Shown here piece by piece: positions 13,527 to 26,937 of a stretch of DNA of 64,000 nucleotides. Below the pieces are notes generated by a model, which was given only the letters and a program-made list of their open reading frames with translations, was not told the DNA's origin and did no database searches. Numbering within the stretch: position 1 is the stretch's first letter; the number at the start of each line of letters is the position of its first letter. The stretch lies in contig CM060175.1 of the NCBI GenBank assembly GCA_030549775.1, positions 12,112,455 to 12,176,454 on the forward strand, given 5' to 3'. Position numbers and translations under genes: made by a program. This stretch comes from Tamarix chinensis. Taxonomy: Eukaryota > Streptophyta > Magnoliopsida > Caryophyllales > Tamaricaceae.

Positions 13527-16500
13527 CTAAGTGTGTTCCATTCTATTATGATCTACTTTTTTTACTAATAATGTTTACGTGATGTAATAGAAAAAGTAGG
13601 GAAGAGTCAAACCCTATATGTACCCTCAAAATGAGCTAATATGTGCATTTGATGCAGGAGAAAATGATAAATACATAGCATTTATTATGTTGGAATCTAT
13701 TTTCCTCTCTTTAGAGAGGATCCCCTACAAATTAGAAGGCAAACAGATGACTACATTACTAGTTATGAACAAAACTTGCAAAATAAATCACTAAAAATAA
13801 AGACTTGTTCATGGCATCCATGGACGGCATGAGTATGTTAAATTGAAGGAATGAATGTGGCATTTGCATGATAATAATATTTTAGACACTTTAGAAATGT
13901 AATATGTATTATTATTACGTTAATCTTAGCTAAAGGGATGTGGAAGTTGAATTAGTCAAAAATTAGTTTAATTTTATCTTTTAGGGTTTATCTTATTCTA
14001 TATTATAAGTTGTGTTTAGAGTAGGGAGCAAGCAATTGCTTTAGGGGTTGATTTCTATCAGATTTTGATTAATATTATCTTGTAATATTAGGGAGGTGAA
14101 TTGGATATCAAAGTCATAGAGGTACACAATCATAAAGAGAAAAAAATTGAGAAAAAGTTGCAAGTATTGCTTATTAGAATTTTTTGTGTGTTCTTCTCAA
14201 TTTTAACCAATTCTATGTGAGTGGTTATTATTGAAATACTTAATCTATTTGTCTATGTGAATTATATATTAATAAATATCCTTCAAACCCTCCAAAAAAA
14301 CCCATGCCATCCCGACCCTAATCACCACCTTCAATGTCATCAACATCATCTTTAACACTAATCTTTAATCTATTCTTCTTACTTAATTTTACTTTTAAAC
14401 CTTAAATAATAATATTAATATCATCATATATTCATCTTCAAAATCTTAAATTCTAAATCTAATAATTTTCATTCCAATCATTCATTGTCATAATATTCAT
14501 ATCACCACTAAACCCTAATCGTAAACCCTAACCTTAACCCAAGAACCAAGCTATGTAGAACCATCATCATTTGAGCATCATCATCATCATTTCTCCTTTT
14601 TTTTAATCATCATCATCGTCTCTTCATCATCTTCAAACCATCATAACCTTGTTACAACCCTAATTGAACCATAATACCACCCAAACCATAATTGTATATT
14701 CCTACATACATCAGGATTTGCACTAGAGTAGATGAGAAAGGGATGAATTTTAATGAAACAACACAACAAATGGTTGAGAAAATTAGAAATTCCTAAATGA
14801 TTTCTATTTACTTGGTATACCCCTAACTATTGTTCTTAATTATAATAGAAAGGTTTGATAAAGGACTCTACAATCAGTCCTTTTGACTGACATATTGGGT
14901 ACTCAAGATCACGATGACCAATGTAGGACATATAATTACAGGTTTAACCTATCTAACATTTTTGGATGTTTCCCTAGTACTTGCCCCTCAAATAAAAAAT
15001 CTACAAGCACAATGAAAGAAATAGTGGTGTTAAAGGAACCAAATGAGGAAAACCTTATAAAGTTAGATGATATTTCATCCTATTTATAATGTCTAGTTGC
15101 ACCCTCTACATCAAGTGTCACTACACCTTTTTTTGGAAATTAAAGTTTTATAATGCTACACTATAATTTAAATTGAAGATATTTAATTATACAACAAAAT
15201 CTAAATTTAAGTTGGTGAACTTAAATTGATTTATTTTAACTATTATACATTCGGTATCATTATGAATTGATATCTATAGAGGATGGGCCTATTGTGGCTA
15301 ATATTATATCCTTCATTGAGTGTAATTTAGTCCTTTATACTCAACCATTAGGGGTTAATAAAATTTAGGCCTCAATTGACAGTATATTATTGGAGTATGC
15401 CATGGAGTGTTGTTCATAGAGAGTAGCTTAGAGTCCATATTTGATGGATATGAATGGTCCCTCACTTTACTTACTAATAAAGAAATAGTTAGATGACCAG
15501 GTAACCTTATCATTATCAAGGATGACCCAATCCTAACTTTTTAATTCTAGATTACATTCATTTTTGTGGTAGTGTATATACATTATAATAATTATCTTTT
15601 TCAATCTTTCATAATTAGTGTTGTAATAATGTCACAATAATGCCTAATAAGAGAGGAAAGGGAGATAGAATCTAAGAAAGCCCAAAATCCTAGGTGAAAA
15701 AGGTAATATTGTGTTTACACCTGAAATCTAAATTTAGAATGTATTTAGACATAGTGTTATCTTTAGGGTGAGGCTTTATCAAGGTTCCTCTTTCATAAGA
15801 TTTTCATATGAAGTTAGTTTTTTTAAAACTCTATATTATGACAAATAATATCATACACTTGATATAATGAGACATGTTACAATGTCAACATATAATATCA
15901 TATACGAGGTAACTTTAATACTTTCACGGTCAACTTTATTTTCATAGCTATTGGAAATCACTATTTTGATACTAAATATGTAATTTCTTATTTCATGTTC
16001 ATAGGTTATGGAAAGAGAATTTCTAAGTTGATATCTTGGATGGGGTATATGTATATAGATTTTTATGTCAAGACACGATATCAAATTAAGAAGATAATAT
16101 GGGTTGTGTTTCATATGTGGTCCACAAAATGAATATGGCTCCACAATGCTTCATTTTTTCCCCATTTTCCTTTAACACACATTGGGTAATGGTAGTATTG
16201 TATTCATCTTCAAGGAATACATATTGGTTTGATTTAATTAGAAGGTCTCCTCATTTAAAACCAAGACTACTAATTTAGAGGTAAATATATATCTATATAA
16301 TGATATTACAATCATATATATGTGTGTGTGTGTGTTATTAATATATGGTTATTATAGCAATTATGTTATTCTAGACATATTTTGGACCATGAAAGAAGGG
16401 AAGGATATTACCACCCCATATGACTTGGCGCAAAGTTTAGGTTTGTAGTGGTTATGTCATTTAAAGATCAATGTCAATTAATTTTAAGTATTTACTATGA

Positions 16501-17500
16501 AACTAATAAGACAATTTTTCCCCTAGTTTCCATGATAAAAAGATGAAGTCAGTTGAGGTTAATATGTCATGAGATACATGAAGGAAATCATTTACAAATA
16601 ATGGACAAGATAAGGAGAAATATGTAATTACTTTGTTTAGTTCATATTAGTTATGATTAGTTAAATGGACCTATATACTTTAATACTAACACTATGATTT
16701 CTATATTTTAAATATTTATCTCCCTAATGAGTGGATTAAATATGATATAGCCAAGATTTACAAATTTAGGAAATAATTATTAGACTCTACGATGAACTCT
16801 AGTAGGATCATATATGGTCCTCATATTTTTTGTTATATATACTAATGTAATTTTTTGGTATTTAGAGTGTGCTTATGAATGAAATAGAAATTTTTATAAG
16901 ATTTGATATGCTTAGTACAATGAAAATATAACATTTAGATTATTATAATATGAATCTCATGAATTATGTTATGTTTTGGATGTGCAAATATGGTTATAAA
17001 ATGGTGATGTTAGTGAAAGTTTTCTAGAAATCTTGTGCAAGTTTTTGTGTGGGAAATAATATGGTATTATGCTAGTGGATTGAAAGCTTTAATTAAAAAA
17101 TGATATGTAATAGATATTGGTTGTAGAAAATAAAGAGCATATGTATTGAAAATACATAACGGCTCAATAGAACAACCATCGTCTATTTGTTTGCACTACA
17201 TCATAGAATAATTTCTAGCAAATGTATATACGATGGTATTGGTGTATAAATATCGTATATAGGTAATTTTTATAAGGATTTTGTTAACCTAACACCTCTA
17301 TTTTTAATCAAGCATAAAAAAAAATTTGAGCCCTTTTTATGACTTTATACAATAGTTTTTAAACATTTGTATATAATATACATGGTGATGTGTTAGGCGA
17401 CGGTTCAAAATTACTCCATATACCCATTTTTCAAACATCATTTTGTAAATGTTTTTTTATTGCATGTAATCTCTCTCTTCCACTCTTTTTTTTGTCTCAA
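13527..17500. other. gene-free repetitive DNA
   Basis: No supported gene. The 14300-14660 part is rich in ATC/ATT triplets and in degenerate CCCTAAA-like strings. An open frame of 68 codons at 14883-15089 contains a cysteine-bearing stretch (IFGCFPSTCPSNKK) but has no recognisable domain or partner, and I do not call it a gene. A short (GT)n run lies near 16321. The area 17160-17460 holds repeated CGATGG/CGACGG boxes after a CACTACAT, which could be the edge of an old CACTA-type element, but no matching opposite end was found. Confidence 0.3.
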
Positions 17501-17681
17501 TTTTTGATTAATGGCTGATGACACATAATTATTGCATTTGAGTTCTTTTTTCCTTACATCCAACATAGATTAGGTATTGATCATAGTTCTCTCCATATTA
17601 GATATGGCGGTAACATTAATTATTTTATATAGTTAATTTCTTTAAAACAAAACTTTAAGTTGTAAATTTGGGAATGTTACA
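17501..17681 (+). repeat. 3' end of a long LTR
   Basis: Contains ATGGCGGTAACATTAATT near 17603 and ends AAATTTGGGAATGTTACA at 17681. These are the same two end signals as in the giant LTR ending at 42700 and the unit ending at 9344. The upstream extent is unknown. Confidence 0.5.
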
Positions 17682-17819
17682 ACTACAACCAACATGTGCA
17701 CATTGTGATCATGCAAAACACCCTTGCTACTATGTATATTGAGTTCCTATAGCACTTCTGCTAACATTAAACTTCCAAGTGAGTGAGGCATTATACTATT
17801 TGTAGGGAAATAGGTATGG

Positions 17820-19027
17820 ATAAATTGAGACTATATTAGGAAAATTTTGACCCAACCTGAGATAACATATAGAAACTAACCTTATCCATATGGAAATTCA
17901 TCTAAAACGACTTGAGAAGTTATGAATCAAAGACCTATCCGACCCAACCCAATATATGACAGATGCCTATTATGACCTGAACAATTATGAATTCAACATC
18001 TATCTGGTCTAACTTGACATCCAAATAATACCCCATATGTTTTAGGATATTTTAAACATAAAATAGACCATACCTAATATTATGGTTATCCAAAATCTAA
18101 TATAACTAGAACACTGTAAACCTAAAGAGATCTAACCAAATTTTTTTAGTAAAATCATAATATTTTTTTGAATATTATTTTATAATATTTTCTTATTCCA
18201 TTTATGAGTGTAAGATAAAAACATATAAATAGTTTACTTGATATACCCAGATAATCTAAAGTAGTAGGCTTACCACAAATTTGTAACTCTAGTCGTCAAT
18301 TTTACTATCAAAAGAGATAAATCATAGAAAAAATTCTAAGAACTTCTTCTCATGACCTTATTTTATCTAATGTGGTGTTGTTGTGATCAAATTGTTGACC
18401 AATGGACTTAAGAAAAAGGGGTGCTATAGAGAGAAAAAGTGGAGAAAGGTGAGAGTAAAATAGAAAGAGTATTATTATATGTTAAGAATGATAGACCATG
18501 AGGAAAATTAGACGGGAGAACCCCTATTTTTAGGGGTTTAGGTATAAGAGGGGATATAGGAGGAGAAGGAACTTCATACAAGATGCCCATGGTAAGGGGA
18601 TATTGAGCATGATCATAAAATAGTCCTAGGGCCTCTAATGTCCTATATCATAGATGGAGCCTCGAGAGCATAGTCACTTGCATGAGTTGGGTTTGTGAGT
18701 TAAGTTAGGGTCGAATATCTAAGCCTTCTAATGGGCATATGCTCACTCTCTAGGCTTAGAATTCGTGTTTGGAAATAACCCATGTCATATGATATTTGAA
18801 TTTAAATGAATTTTGTAATAAGTTATTAGTACTACTTTGCTATTATTAATGTGATAATTAATATATTTATATTAGTACTATCACTATTCTTATAAATTTT
18901 AGATATAGGTTAAAACGAATATGCCCTAAGAAAAATTATTCATCAAGAGTAGGTTACACTTGTATCAACATTATTTTAAATAATGCACATGGAGCAATGT
19001 ACTCAACAAAGAAAGTTATAGTGCCTT
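17820..19027 (+). repeat. diverged interspersed repeat, left half (split copy)
   Basis: Aligns by eye with 58990-59650: shared landmarks are ATCTAAAGTAGTAGGCTT (18252 and 59281), CACTATTCTTATAAAT (18884 and 59507), TCATCAAGAGTAG and AACAAAGAAAGT. The right half of the same repeat lies at about 25770-26369. Its ends are rich in ATCCGATCC-type words, as in several non-autonomous hAT-like repeats, but no terminal inverted repeats were established and the class is open. Confidence 0.6.
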
Positions 19028-22000
19028 TGTATCACCCCAAAATTCACTATTATAACTTTTATTTTGTACAAGTACAATATTAAGATAATTGAGTGTTACC
19101 ACCATAATCAACATGAGTCCATATTACTGTACCAATCTCACATAAAATAAAAATAAAAGCATTTACAACTTTAAATAGGATAAACAAGAGAATGAGAGAA
19201 AATTTCATAAATCTTAGATAAGAAATTTGAGACAAAACTTTGAGTACAATATAAGCAAGATACAACAAAAGGTATCCAATGGAACTAAGATTACATAAGG
19301 AATTTGGACCAAAATGCTAGCCACTAGATTACATTAACTCTATGTACAAGCCCCAATCCATAAATCAATCCTCCACAAGAAGTGTATTATTGTTAGCAAA
19401 ATCATCAAGGAAGATTCCAGTAACCTGCATGATGGAGGAGCATCTCCATCTTATTCTTCTCATGTTTAAGGGTAAAAGTTAGCATATTTGGAGATAGTAC
19501 AAATTATTCTTAAAAATATTAAACACCTTTATAATAATCCTAATAAGGTTTCATTAAGTGATTTTTATAGTTATTACATATATTTGCAAAAAGAGGACTT
19601 CACCAGTGATATCTAATGTGCAAGATTATAACAAGGAAAGGGTTACAAAGTTGCATGGAAGATAAAGCTACGATACATAAAGTTTGATTATTTGATTATT
19701 CCATGTATTATCATGATTAGGTTTTATGTAGCTTTGATATTTTATGTAAACTTTATAATATCTTATCATTCTAATTGAAAATTATTATATATGTCATATA
19801 ACAATGTCTTCGTTTTAATCTTATTTAATTAAGTAGGTTTATTTGGGATTAATTAAGGAGAGTTAGGCTCAACCTCATTATCACATGTGTATATAAATAA
19901 GCCTTATACATTTGGTGGTGGTGAATAACCATACAATTGAGAACTTAATGAATAAATAGAGAACAAGAGTTAAAACTCTTACTCCATCATTCTTCCTATT
20001 TTCTCTTCATGTGAGGAGTGAATTTTAGGAGCCATTCTCTAGATAAATTAGAGGTTTCTCTTTAGAAGTTATTTTGATCTTGGTGTAGATCAAAATTTCT
20101 AATTAAAGACTACATTTGAATTGTCCAAACTTCAAGTTTCATCCTTACTTAGTTGACTTCGTTGTTCATCAAGCCAAACTCAAATGTGCTGCATTTGTTA
20201 AAAAAATTTATCTATTATCTTACACATCACTACACATCAATACCTAGGTTACCTAATCGTGAGAATGAACAACACCCATGAAGGTAACAATGTAATTCTT
20301 ATTAAAAAGGGCATACATAACGAATAAGGTCACACGGAATGACAAAACATGCACATTAATGATAACATGAGATGGCTCAAGAGGGGAACCAAAACAACAT
20401 TCATTAGTAGATCATTATACTACCAATTACTCATTCTCTTGAGTTCAAGAACCCTATAACTCATAATCGGTGGAATGGTATTAATAAATAAAACAACTCA
20501 AGGCACAATGCTTCTCCCACTATTCTCATATGGTGGAATGGGTTGGTATAACCTCAAGATATATCACTCATAGCCACTCTAGACTCTTATACAATGGAAC
20601 AGAAAATTTTAACCAATCTCAACTCATAAATCTTTCAAATTAAATATTAGTTTCTTATTAAACCAGTTGATTATCACATTAAATTTATGAATACTTAGCA
20701 TAGATATAATGGTGCATAAAACATAACTAGAGGTGAATTAGGTCATTGCCCAAGGGAAAGGACTGTAACACCCTAGTGAAGCCCTAATTTCACAAGCCTA
20801 ACATAACTACCTCCATAAGACTCATTTAACTACAAAATTTATCAAACCATCCTAAAATATAACTATTAGAAACATATCCAAAAATTAAGGTCTAACTACA
20901 ACGTCTCACATATGAGATAACGAGCCCACCCTTAAGGTTACTATTTCTAATTTAATCCAACTTCTCATTTTATCAGACTTATACTACCCATAATTACCCC
21001 AAATATTTCACATAACATAATTTGAATATATTGGTTTAATAACTCCTTAGATGTGCTAAAATTTCATATTTAACTCAAACTGAAAAAATACACCTATATT
21101 TCTTAAATGCCTCAAAACTTCTTAGATAACATGTGACATACTCCACCTGCACTCTATCATTTTACACATGGAACTAATTATCAAAATCTCAAAAACTACC
21201 ATGCTATATTTATTTTCCCACAAAATACATAAAAATACCCATGTACCCTTAATATTGATAACTATCCAAACATGTCACCAAAACCTTATGAGTCCCAATA
21301 TTATCAACTTCCATCCTTTAACATATTTCATCATAATAATACTAAAGCATATTTACAGCCCACTCTTCATAGACCAAATAAGACCAGTAATCATGCTAAC
21401 AAGAAGGTTTGAAGACAAGGCTTAACCAACTAATGGCACATAATCTCATACTTCCACAATATGATACAACAAGATCATGTAATAACATCAACAACATGGT
21501 TTCTACAAATAGACTATACCAACATAATTTCCATTAAAGGAAGCACATTAACATAGTATTTCATATAATAAATATAAAGCATTAACTCCCTTAATTTATG
21601 ACATGCATCCTTACATGACACAACATTGGTCTCTAAACAAAAATATTCCTAATCGCTCATCTCCAAAACAATAGTATGATCACCTTAAATGCAATAAGAG
21701 AATTAAAGGTTAGAACACGTAGCATAATGATCAAGGAAGGAAAGGAAATAGAGGAAGGAAAGGAGAGAAGAATCAAAAGGAATGGGTTAACTTGTTGTGT
21801 GAGGGTCGATCGATGTTGGGGTTACTTACATGAATACTTTATATGGTAGAGAGAGGAGTAACGAGATAAGCTCACACTAGGAAAGGGCGAAGTGTAGACT
21901 TGATATCATATAGTGCACAAGCTTGAAATAACAACGAAAACTCCATAATAACAACAAAATCTTAGTGAAGACAACCATAAGCTCAACAAGGAAAGGATAA

Positions 22001-22320
22001 GCTTGGAAAAGATAAATGAATGCAAGGGAGTTTTGGTGGCATGGAGCATTCATGAAAAAGAAGTGCCATGAAGGTAGGTTATTGAGCAACTCACAATTCA
22101 AGTGGTATTTGGCTGAGCAAGTTGTTGTAGAAGGAAGAGGTGGTGTGGCTATGAAGAACGATGATGAAATTGAAGGAAATAGGTGGATGAATCAACTGAA
22201 AGTTTATAGAGAAAATTTTAGAGCAAAAGGGAGAATATGGGGTTTTGTTGGGCGGTAATAAATGATAAAGTGGGGGAGAAAGTTTATATGGCCAGTAGTT
22301 TCGTGCGACAAGTATGGCAT
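19028..22320 (-). repeat. minus-strand long-LTR sequence (interrupted)
   Basis: It starts TGTATCACCCCAAAATTC followed by GAGTGTTACCACCATAATC. This is the reverse complement of the last 90 bp of the giant LTR (ends GAATTTTGGGGTGTTACA, preceded by GGCGGTAACATTCCC). The 20430-20600 part carries the inverted form of the hairpin motif (CCCACTATTCTCATATGGTGG), and 21700-22310 is purine-rich, as expected for a minus copy. A second candidate LTR end (TGTAACACCCTAGTG) occurs at 20767, so more than one LTR may be involved. The solo LTR 19430-20229 is inserted in it. Open frames such as 22016-22258 look like LTR sequence. Confidence 0.5.
19430..20229 (+). repeat. solo LTR of the gypsy family
   Basis: An 800 bp LTR starting TGATGGAGGAGCATCTCC and ending TTACACATCA, colinear with the LTR at 36888-37685 over its whole length. 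It is flanked by CTGCA (19425-19429) and CTACA (20230-20234), a 5 bp target-site duplication with one transition. There is no primer binding site after it, so this is a solo LTR left by recombination between two LTRs. Confidence 0.75.
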
Positions 22321-25300
22321 TGAAATACCCTAAAACCCTAATTTTAAGAATTATATCTAATTAAGGATTTATTATGCAAATTAATTGAATAAACTATTTT
22401 ATTAAAATAAGAGGGAGTAATTAGGGCAAAATCAAGAGGAAATTTATAGATAATTTAATTTGATAAATTTTGAGTGTTCTATTAATTAAAATGGAATTTA
22501 GAAAAAACATCTTTCAAAAATCCTAACTTAACCTAAGAAGAGAATTTAATTGTTATCTTATTAAAATATTATTATTTTTAAATATCCCAAAATACCCTAA
22601 ATGTTTTAATATCCCCCAACTCACCTATTTTTCTTTTCTTTCCTTTTTTTTCCTTTTTTTTCTTTTTCCTCATTCTCTTTCATTTCTTTCCTTTCTCTCC
22701 CTTTTCTTTTTCTTCCCCTCCCCTTCTCCAACCTAGGCCAACCCAGGCTTGCAGTCCAAACCCCTTACCCCTCTCCCTTTCCTCCTGCGCGGCCTAGGCT
22801 TGCGCCACACTCCTTCCCTCTAGCTGGCTGGTTCCCTCCTTCTTTCTTTCTTTTCTTTTTCTTCTTGGACAGCCGATCCACTCGCCTCCTTCTTCCTTCT
22901 TCTTCCTCCACCCCCTTCATGACCTGTAACTCCCCCGACCTATGCCTTGATTCTCGTTGCCGACCATGCCCGCTGACCGGCCAACCTTCCCTCTCTTCCC
23001 CACTAATTTGCCTCCATTTTCAACCAAACTAACCTCCCCCTCTTCTCGCATGTCGTTCCTTCTCTGTGACCCAATCACAGCCTTCCATGGTAGACCTGTG
23101 TCGGCTTACCATCACTAGTCGGCATCCTCTATTTTCTTGCTTCCCTATATCATTTTCCCCCTCCAATTAGCCTATATATATACCCCTTAAACAACTAAAA
23201 TCAAATCCTTTTTCACAGCCCATAATTTCTTGACCCGTGCGCTACCTCCTGATCAAACGCCCTCTCCATCGTCACTGACCTCGCCTAGTGCCGCTGCTTA
23301 AGCCACCCATAGTACCACTCCCTGCATCACCCTCTACCAAACTACACCAACCTCCGCCCTTGATTTTCCTTGCCCGAGCCACCCTGCCCATGCAAAGTAT
23401 CATTCCTAAACAGCCACACTTCCACCCCCGCTGCCCTTAATACCATCGTTCACCACCACTCCCGCTGCAACCACCACCCCATACACCTCCCAAAATTCCC
23501 TACAGACCTTCATCTACCTTTCCCTCCCCTCCTCTCCCCTTCCTCCCTTTCCACCACCCTTAGTCACCACAACGCTGTCGCTACCACCTTTAACAGTGCC
23601 ACCACCACCATTCCAACCCTCTTCACCTAGGAATCCACCATCACCTCAACTTCCATCCTCACTCTCCCTCTCCTATTCCCAACACTCAACTAATTCCCTC
23701 TTTTCCCTCTTTCCCCATCGTCACCGCCACCGCCGTGCACCGCTACTGGTGTCGCCAGTCACCACCAACCCTAGGTGGTACCCTAAACCCTCTCAACCCT
23801 TAAACCCTAATTATGTAAGCCTTATTCATTTTAATTATATTATATTGTTATTATTATGTATTATTGTTGTTGTTGTTGTTACTACTACTACTAAGGGGTT
23901 GAAACCCTATTTTACTATTATTGTGATTATTATCATTATTATTATTATTACTATTATTATTATTATTACTATTATTATTATTATTGTTATTATTATTATT
24001 ATTATATTAAAAATATTTAAACCCTTATATTATCATTATTGCAAATATTACTATTATTATTATTATCATTAGCAATATTAGTATTTTGTTAGTGTTACTA
24101 TTATTATATTATTATTTTATCCCTAAACCTATTATTAGCCTTATCCTTAAAAATGCTAGGGTTTCTATTACTAGGGGTATTAATAATAATATTATTATTA
24201 TTATTAATATCGCTATTTTGCTATAACTAGTGTTAGTACTATTATTAGAAAATAAAGCCATTATCTTTAATAATATAAATATAGCTATAAATATTATTAA
24301 AACTCCTATTTTTCACTTGTAAAGTTCCCTTTAATAATAGTAACCCTAATCTTAGAATAAAATGGGAAATAATATTATTTTTGGTAGGAGGAAAACTAAT
24401 CCTTAGTTTTTCCCTCTTATAGGTGAAACCAATCAAAACCCTAAGGCGTAGGAGCGTGCTCCAAGACTAGTGATGTACTAGGTAAGGGTGTAGCTAAGGC
24501 CTTATGTGTGCTATGAGTCTTATATGCCTTGGATGCCATGTATAATGATCTCTTGTGTATCTTGTGCTATTGTTATAACTATTTTATGTGTAACATAGTT
24601 TAGAGTTGAGGTATGCTCTCGTGTTCTTTTATGGCATATGTACAATATGTTGTATAGTGAATTGTGATGTGATGTGATATGTCCCTTTTAAAACATACTT
24701 GCTAGGATAATTAATGTATTGATGTGAGGTGGAAGGATGAAAATGGAAAAATGGGGAAGTAAGTTGACTAAGGAATGTGGATAGACCTAAACACCCCATG
24801 ACCCATGAGAGGAAGAATAAAATGGAAATTTAAGCAAAATGAAGTGGATGAACTTTGTATGGGAGAATCAAGGGTTTGCATGGGAGAATCAAGGGTTGCA
24901 TGGCAGAATCTAGGGTTTTCATGGGAGTTTTAGGGTTTTGCATGAAAACTTCAAGGGTTTTCATGGGATGGATAGAGTCTGTATGGGGTGGACTTTATGT
25001 ATGGCAATTTTCTCTAGGGTGTGAGGAAGGTAATTGAAGAGTTGTTTGGGTGATTGGAGGCTTTGGGTGAAAATAATAAGTGGGATAATATAAGGATGCA
25101 TAGGAGGCCGAGCTAGGGTTTGGGAGGAAACCCTAATTTGAGAAGGTGGAAAAAGGGAAAAACAAATAATGGTGAGAATGAGGGGATTGTCATGAGTGGG
25201 GTGAGCATGAGTATCATGGGAAGAAAGAGTGGAAGGTGAGAAATGGAGGGGTCATATGTGCAAAGGAGGATGCTAGGGCTGGTATGGCCACTTAGGGTTT

Positions 25301-25380
25301 GGTGTGGTTGTATTTGGGGAAGTAAAGTGAGATGATGAGGGTTGAATCTAAGGCTAAAGTGAGAACATCCTACAATATCT
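22321..25380 (+). repeat. giant LTR, copy 1 (3' truncated)
   Basis: Starts TGAAATACCCTAAAACCC and matches the start of the complete giant LTR at 38031 (TGAAATGCCCCGAAAATT). Colinear landmarks include AAATATTATTATTTTTAAAT, TATCCCAAA, a long pyrimidine tract (22620-23800), an ATT-rich zone, the block GGAGCGTGCTCCAAGAC (matching GGAGCATGCACCAAGAC at 40388), and repeated GGGTTTGCATGGGAGAATC-type units at 24850-24960. The hairpin array and the terminal 1 kb of the complete copy are missing. Proline- and isoleucine-rich open frames within it are compositional. Confidence 0.7.
23921..24069. repeat. (ATT)n microsatellite
   Basis: About 150 bp of ATT triplets with scattered substitutions, inside giant LTR copy 1. 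Direct observation. Confidence 0.9.
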
Positions 25381-25389
25381 TTGTCAAAT

Positions 25390-25689
25390 ATGATATGATT
25401 AGTGTTGTTGTGTTTGTTGTTACTGTTATTATACTATTACTATTACCATGTATTCAATTAATATTATTTCTATTGCTATTTTTATCATGATTAAAACTTT
25501 ATCATTAATTTCTTATTATATTACTCCTCCTTCTCTTCCTCCTCCCCCTACTACTACTTTTGCTCCTCCTCCTATTGTTACTTTTGATACTACTGTTATT
25601 GTTATTCCTCCTCCTCCTCCTATCGCTACTACTACTACTGTTGTTACTACAGCTCCTATTGTTGTAGATGTTCATGCTGCTACTATTGT

Positions 25690-25730
<41 letters not shown>

Positions 25731-25745
25731 TTACAATTATATTGA
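25390..25745. repeat. T-ending triplet tract (ACT/ATT/CCT/GTT)
   Basis: A 350 bp stretch in which nearly every third base is T, made of short runs of ACT, ATT, CCT and GTT. It produces an open frame on both strands (25448-25759 plus, 25505-25777 minus), as a pure triplet expansion would. I treat it as a compound microsatellite, not a gene. Confidence 0.7.
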
Positions 25746-25769
25746 CACGATGTGATTGATCTATTATCA

Positions 25770-26369
25770 ATGGTCAATATAAGCCCATATTATAAAAATA
25801 ACACATGAGAAAATTAAAACAATACTTGAACTCAATGTACTTTAGTTTATAATGGAAGTTAATTACATGTTAGCTTAAAATGAAAAGGTAAATAATTTAC
25901 TTGAAAAGGCTTTTAAATATGAAATTTCAATCACCAATTCAAAAAAACTCCAAAGATAAAAAATATATATATAATATCAAATTCTAAGGGTCTAAGTCTA
26001 ATACAATCAAACTAAAAAAATGACCAAACTTGAAATAATTAGATATGATACATATTGAAATGGAAAAAAAAATGACACAAATGTAACTCAAATTCAAAAT
26101 TATTCGAATATGATTTAAACCCAACCCAAAAAGTGAAACAATCCTAACTTATTTGAACCCATCCCAGATCAAAACCAAAAGTAAAATAATCTGAATTTAC
26201 AAGAATTAGAGTTCATTCATTCTCAATCCAACGTGATTTGGAATAATAGAATGACCCAAAATCTGATAAAATGACCTGAGTTTATTTGAAACCGAGATGA
26301 TCCAATCATTGTATAACCTAATCTGAATTTTTATTTCACACGCTCAATTTTCAATTCAAGTTGAGACTA
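25770..26369 (+). repeat. diverged interspersed repeat, right half (split copy)
   Basis: Aligns with 59670-60235. Shared landmarks include CTCCAAAGATAAAA, AATTAGATATGATACATATT (AATTAGACATGATGTATATT in the other copy), ATGGAAAAAA.AATGACAC and AAATATGATTTGAA-type words. Together with 17820-19027 it makes one copy, separated by about 6.7 kb of inserted DNA. Confidence 0.6.
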
Positions 26370-26377
26370 GCAACAAT

Positions 26378-26929
26378 TAAGGTCGTAACAAACTGAGTTA
26401 GTTCGTGAGTTGTTCCTACTCGGGTTGTTTATTTAAGAAAATGAATAAAACCCAATGTTTATTTTTAGTCTCCTTCATTAAATGAGACGAGCTCGAGATA
26501 AGAAAATTTCGGCTTGTTTGTTTGCGAGCTGGGTAGCTTAAACTCAGTTCGACTCATTTATAAGCTCCTCTCGTTCCTTTATATAGTGAGATTGTATAGA
26601 ATTTACCTAATAATTTGAGTCGAATAGATAAATGAATTTTTTTATCAAACCAAATAATTAAATGAGGTAATTTCATTTATTTAACTTTCAAACAAGACAA
26701 ATCAAGAATTGAATTATGATAAACAAACTGCTTTGATTTGTTAATTTTTTTTTTATAAAAAGTTTAACGAGTCAAGCCAAGTCGACTTATTAACTTTATC
26801 AAGCCAAACTTGAGTTAGGCTCTTTTGGCTCATTTTGAACTCAAACCAAGCTCAAGGGTGGAAAAATTTTAATAAGCCAAGCGGAAGTTAGAAAACTTTT
26901 GGAGCGGATTTGACTCATCAACCACCCTA
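26378..26929. mobile_element. non-autonomous hAT-type element (MITE), 552 bp
   Basis: Ends are TAAGGTCGTAACAAACTGAG on the left and, read inward from the right, TAGGGTGGTTGATGAGTCA. The flanking 8 bp are GCAACAAT (26370-26377) and GACACAAT (26930-26937), 6 of 8 identical, the length expected for hAT. The interior repeats GAGCTCGAG / CAAGCTCA-type words and has no coding capacity. It sits at the right end of the split repeat. Confidence 0.6.
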
Positions 26930-26937
26930 GACACAAT

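Noticed and set aside
14510..14560. CCCTAAA-like strings suggesting an interstitial telomere repeat
   Set aside because: Units are few and irregular (CCCTAATCG, CCCTAACC, TTAACCC), and AAACCCTA words are frequent in these LTRs.
17195..17460. CACTACAT followed by repeated CGATGG boxes, as in a CACTA end
   Set aside because: No partner terminus or 3 bp duplication could be found; mentioned only as part of a gene-free region.
23596..24072. Open frame ending in a long Ile/Thr run
   Set aside because: It runs from a pyrimidine tract into an (ATT)n microsatellite inside giant LTR copy 1.
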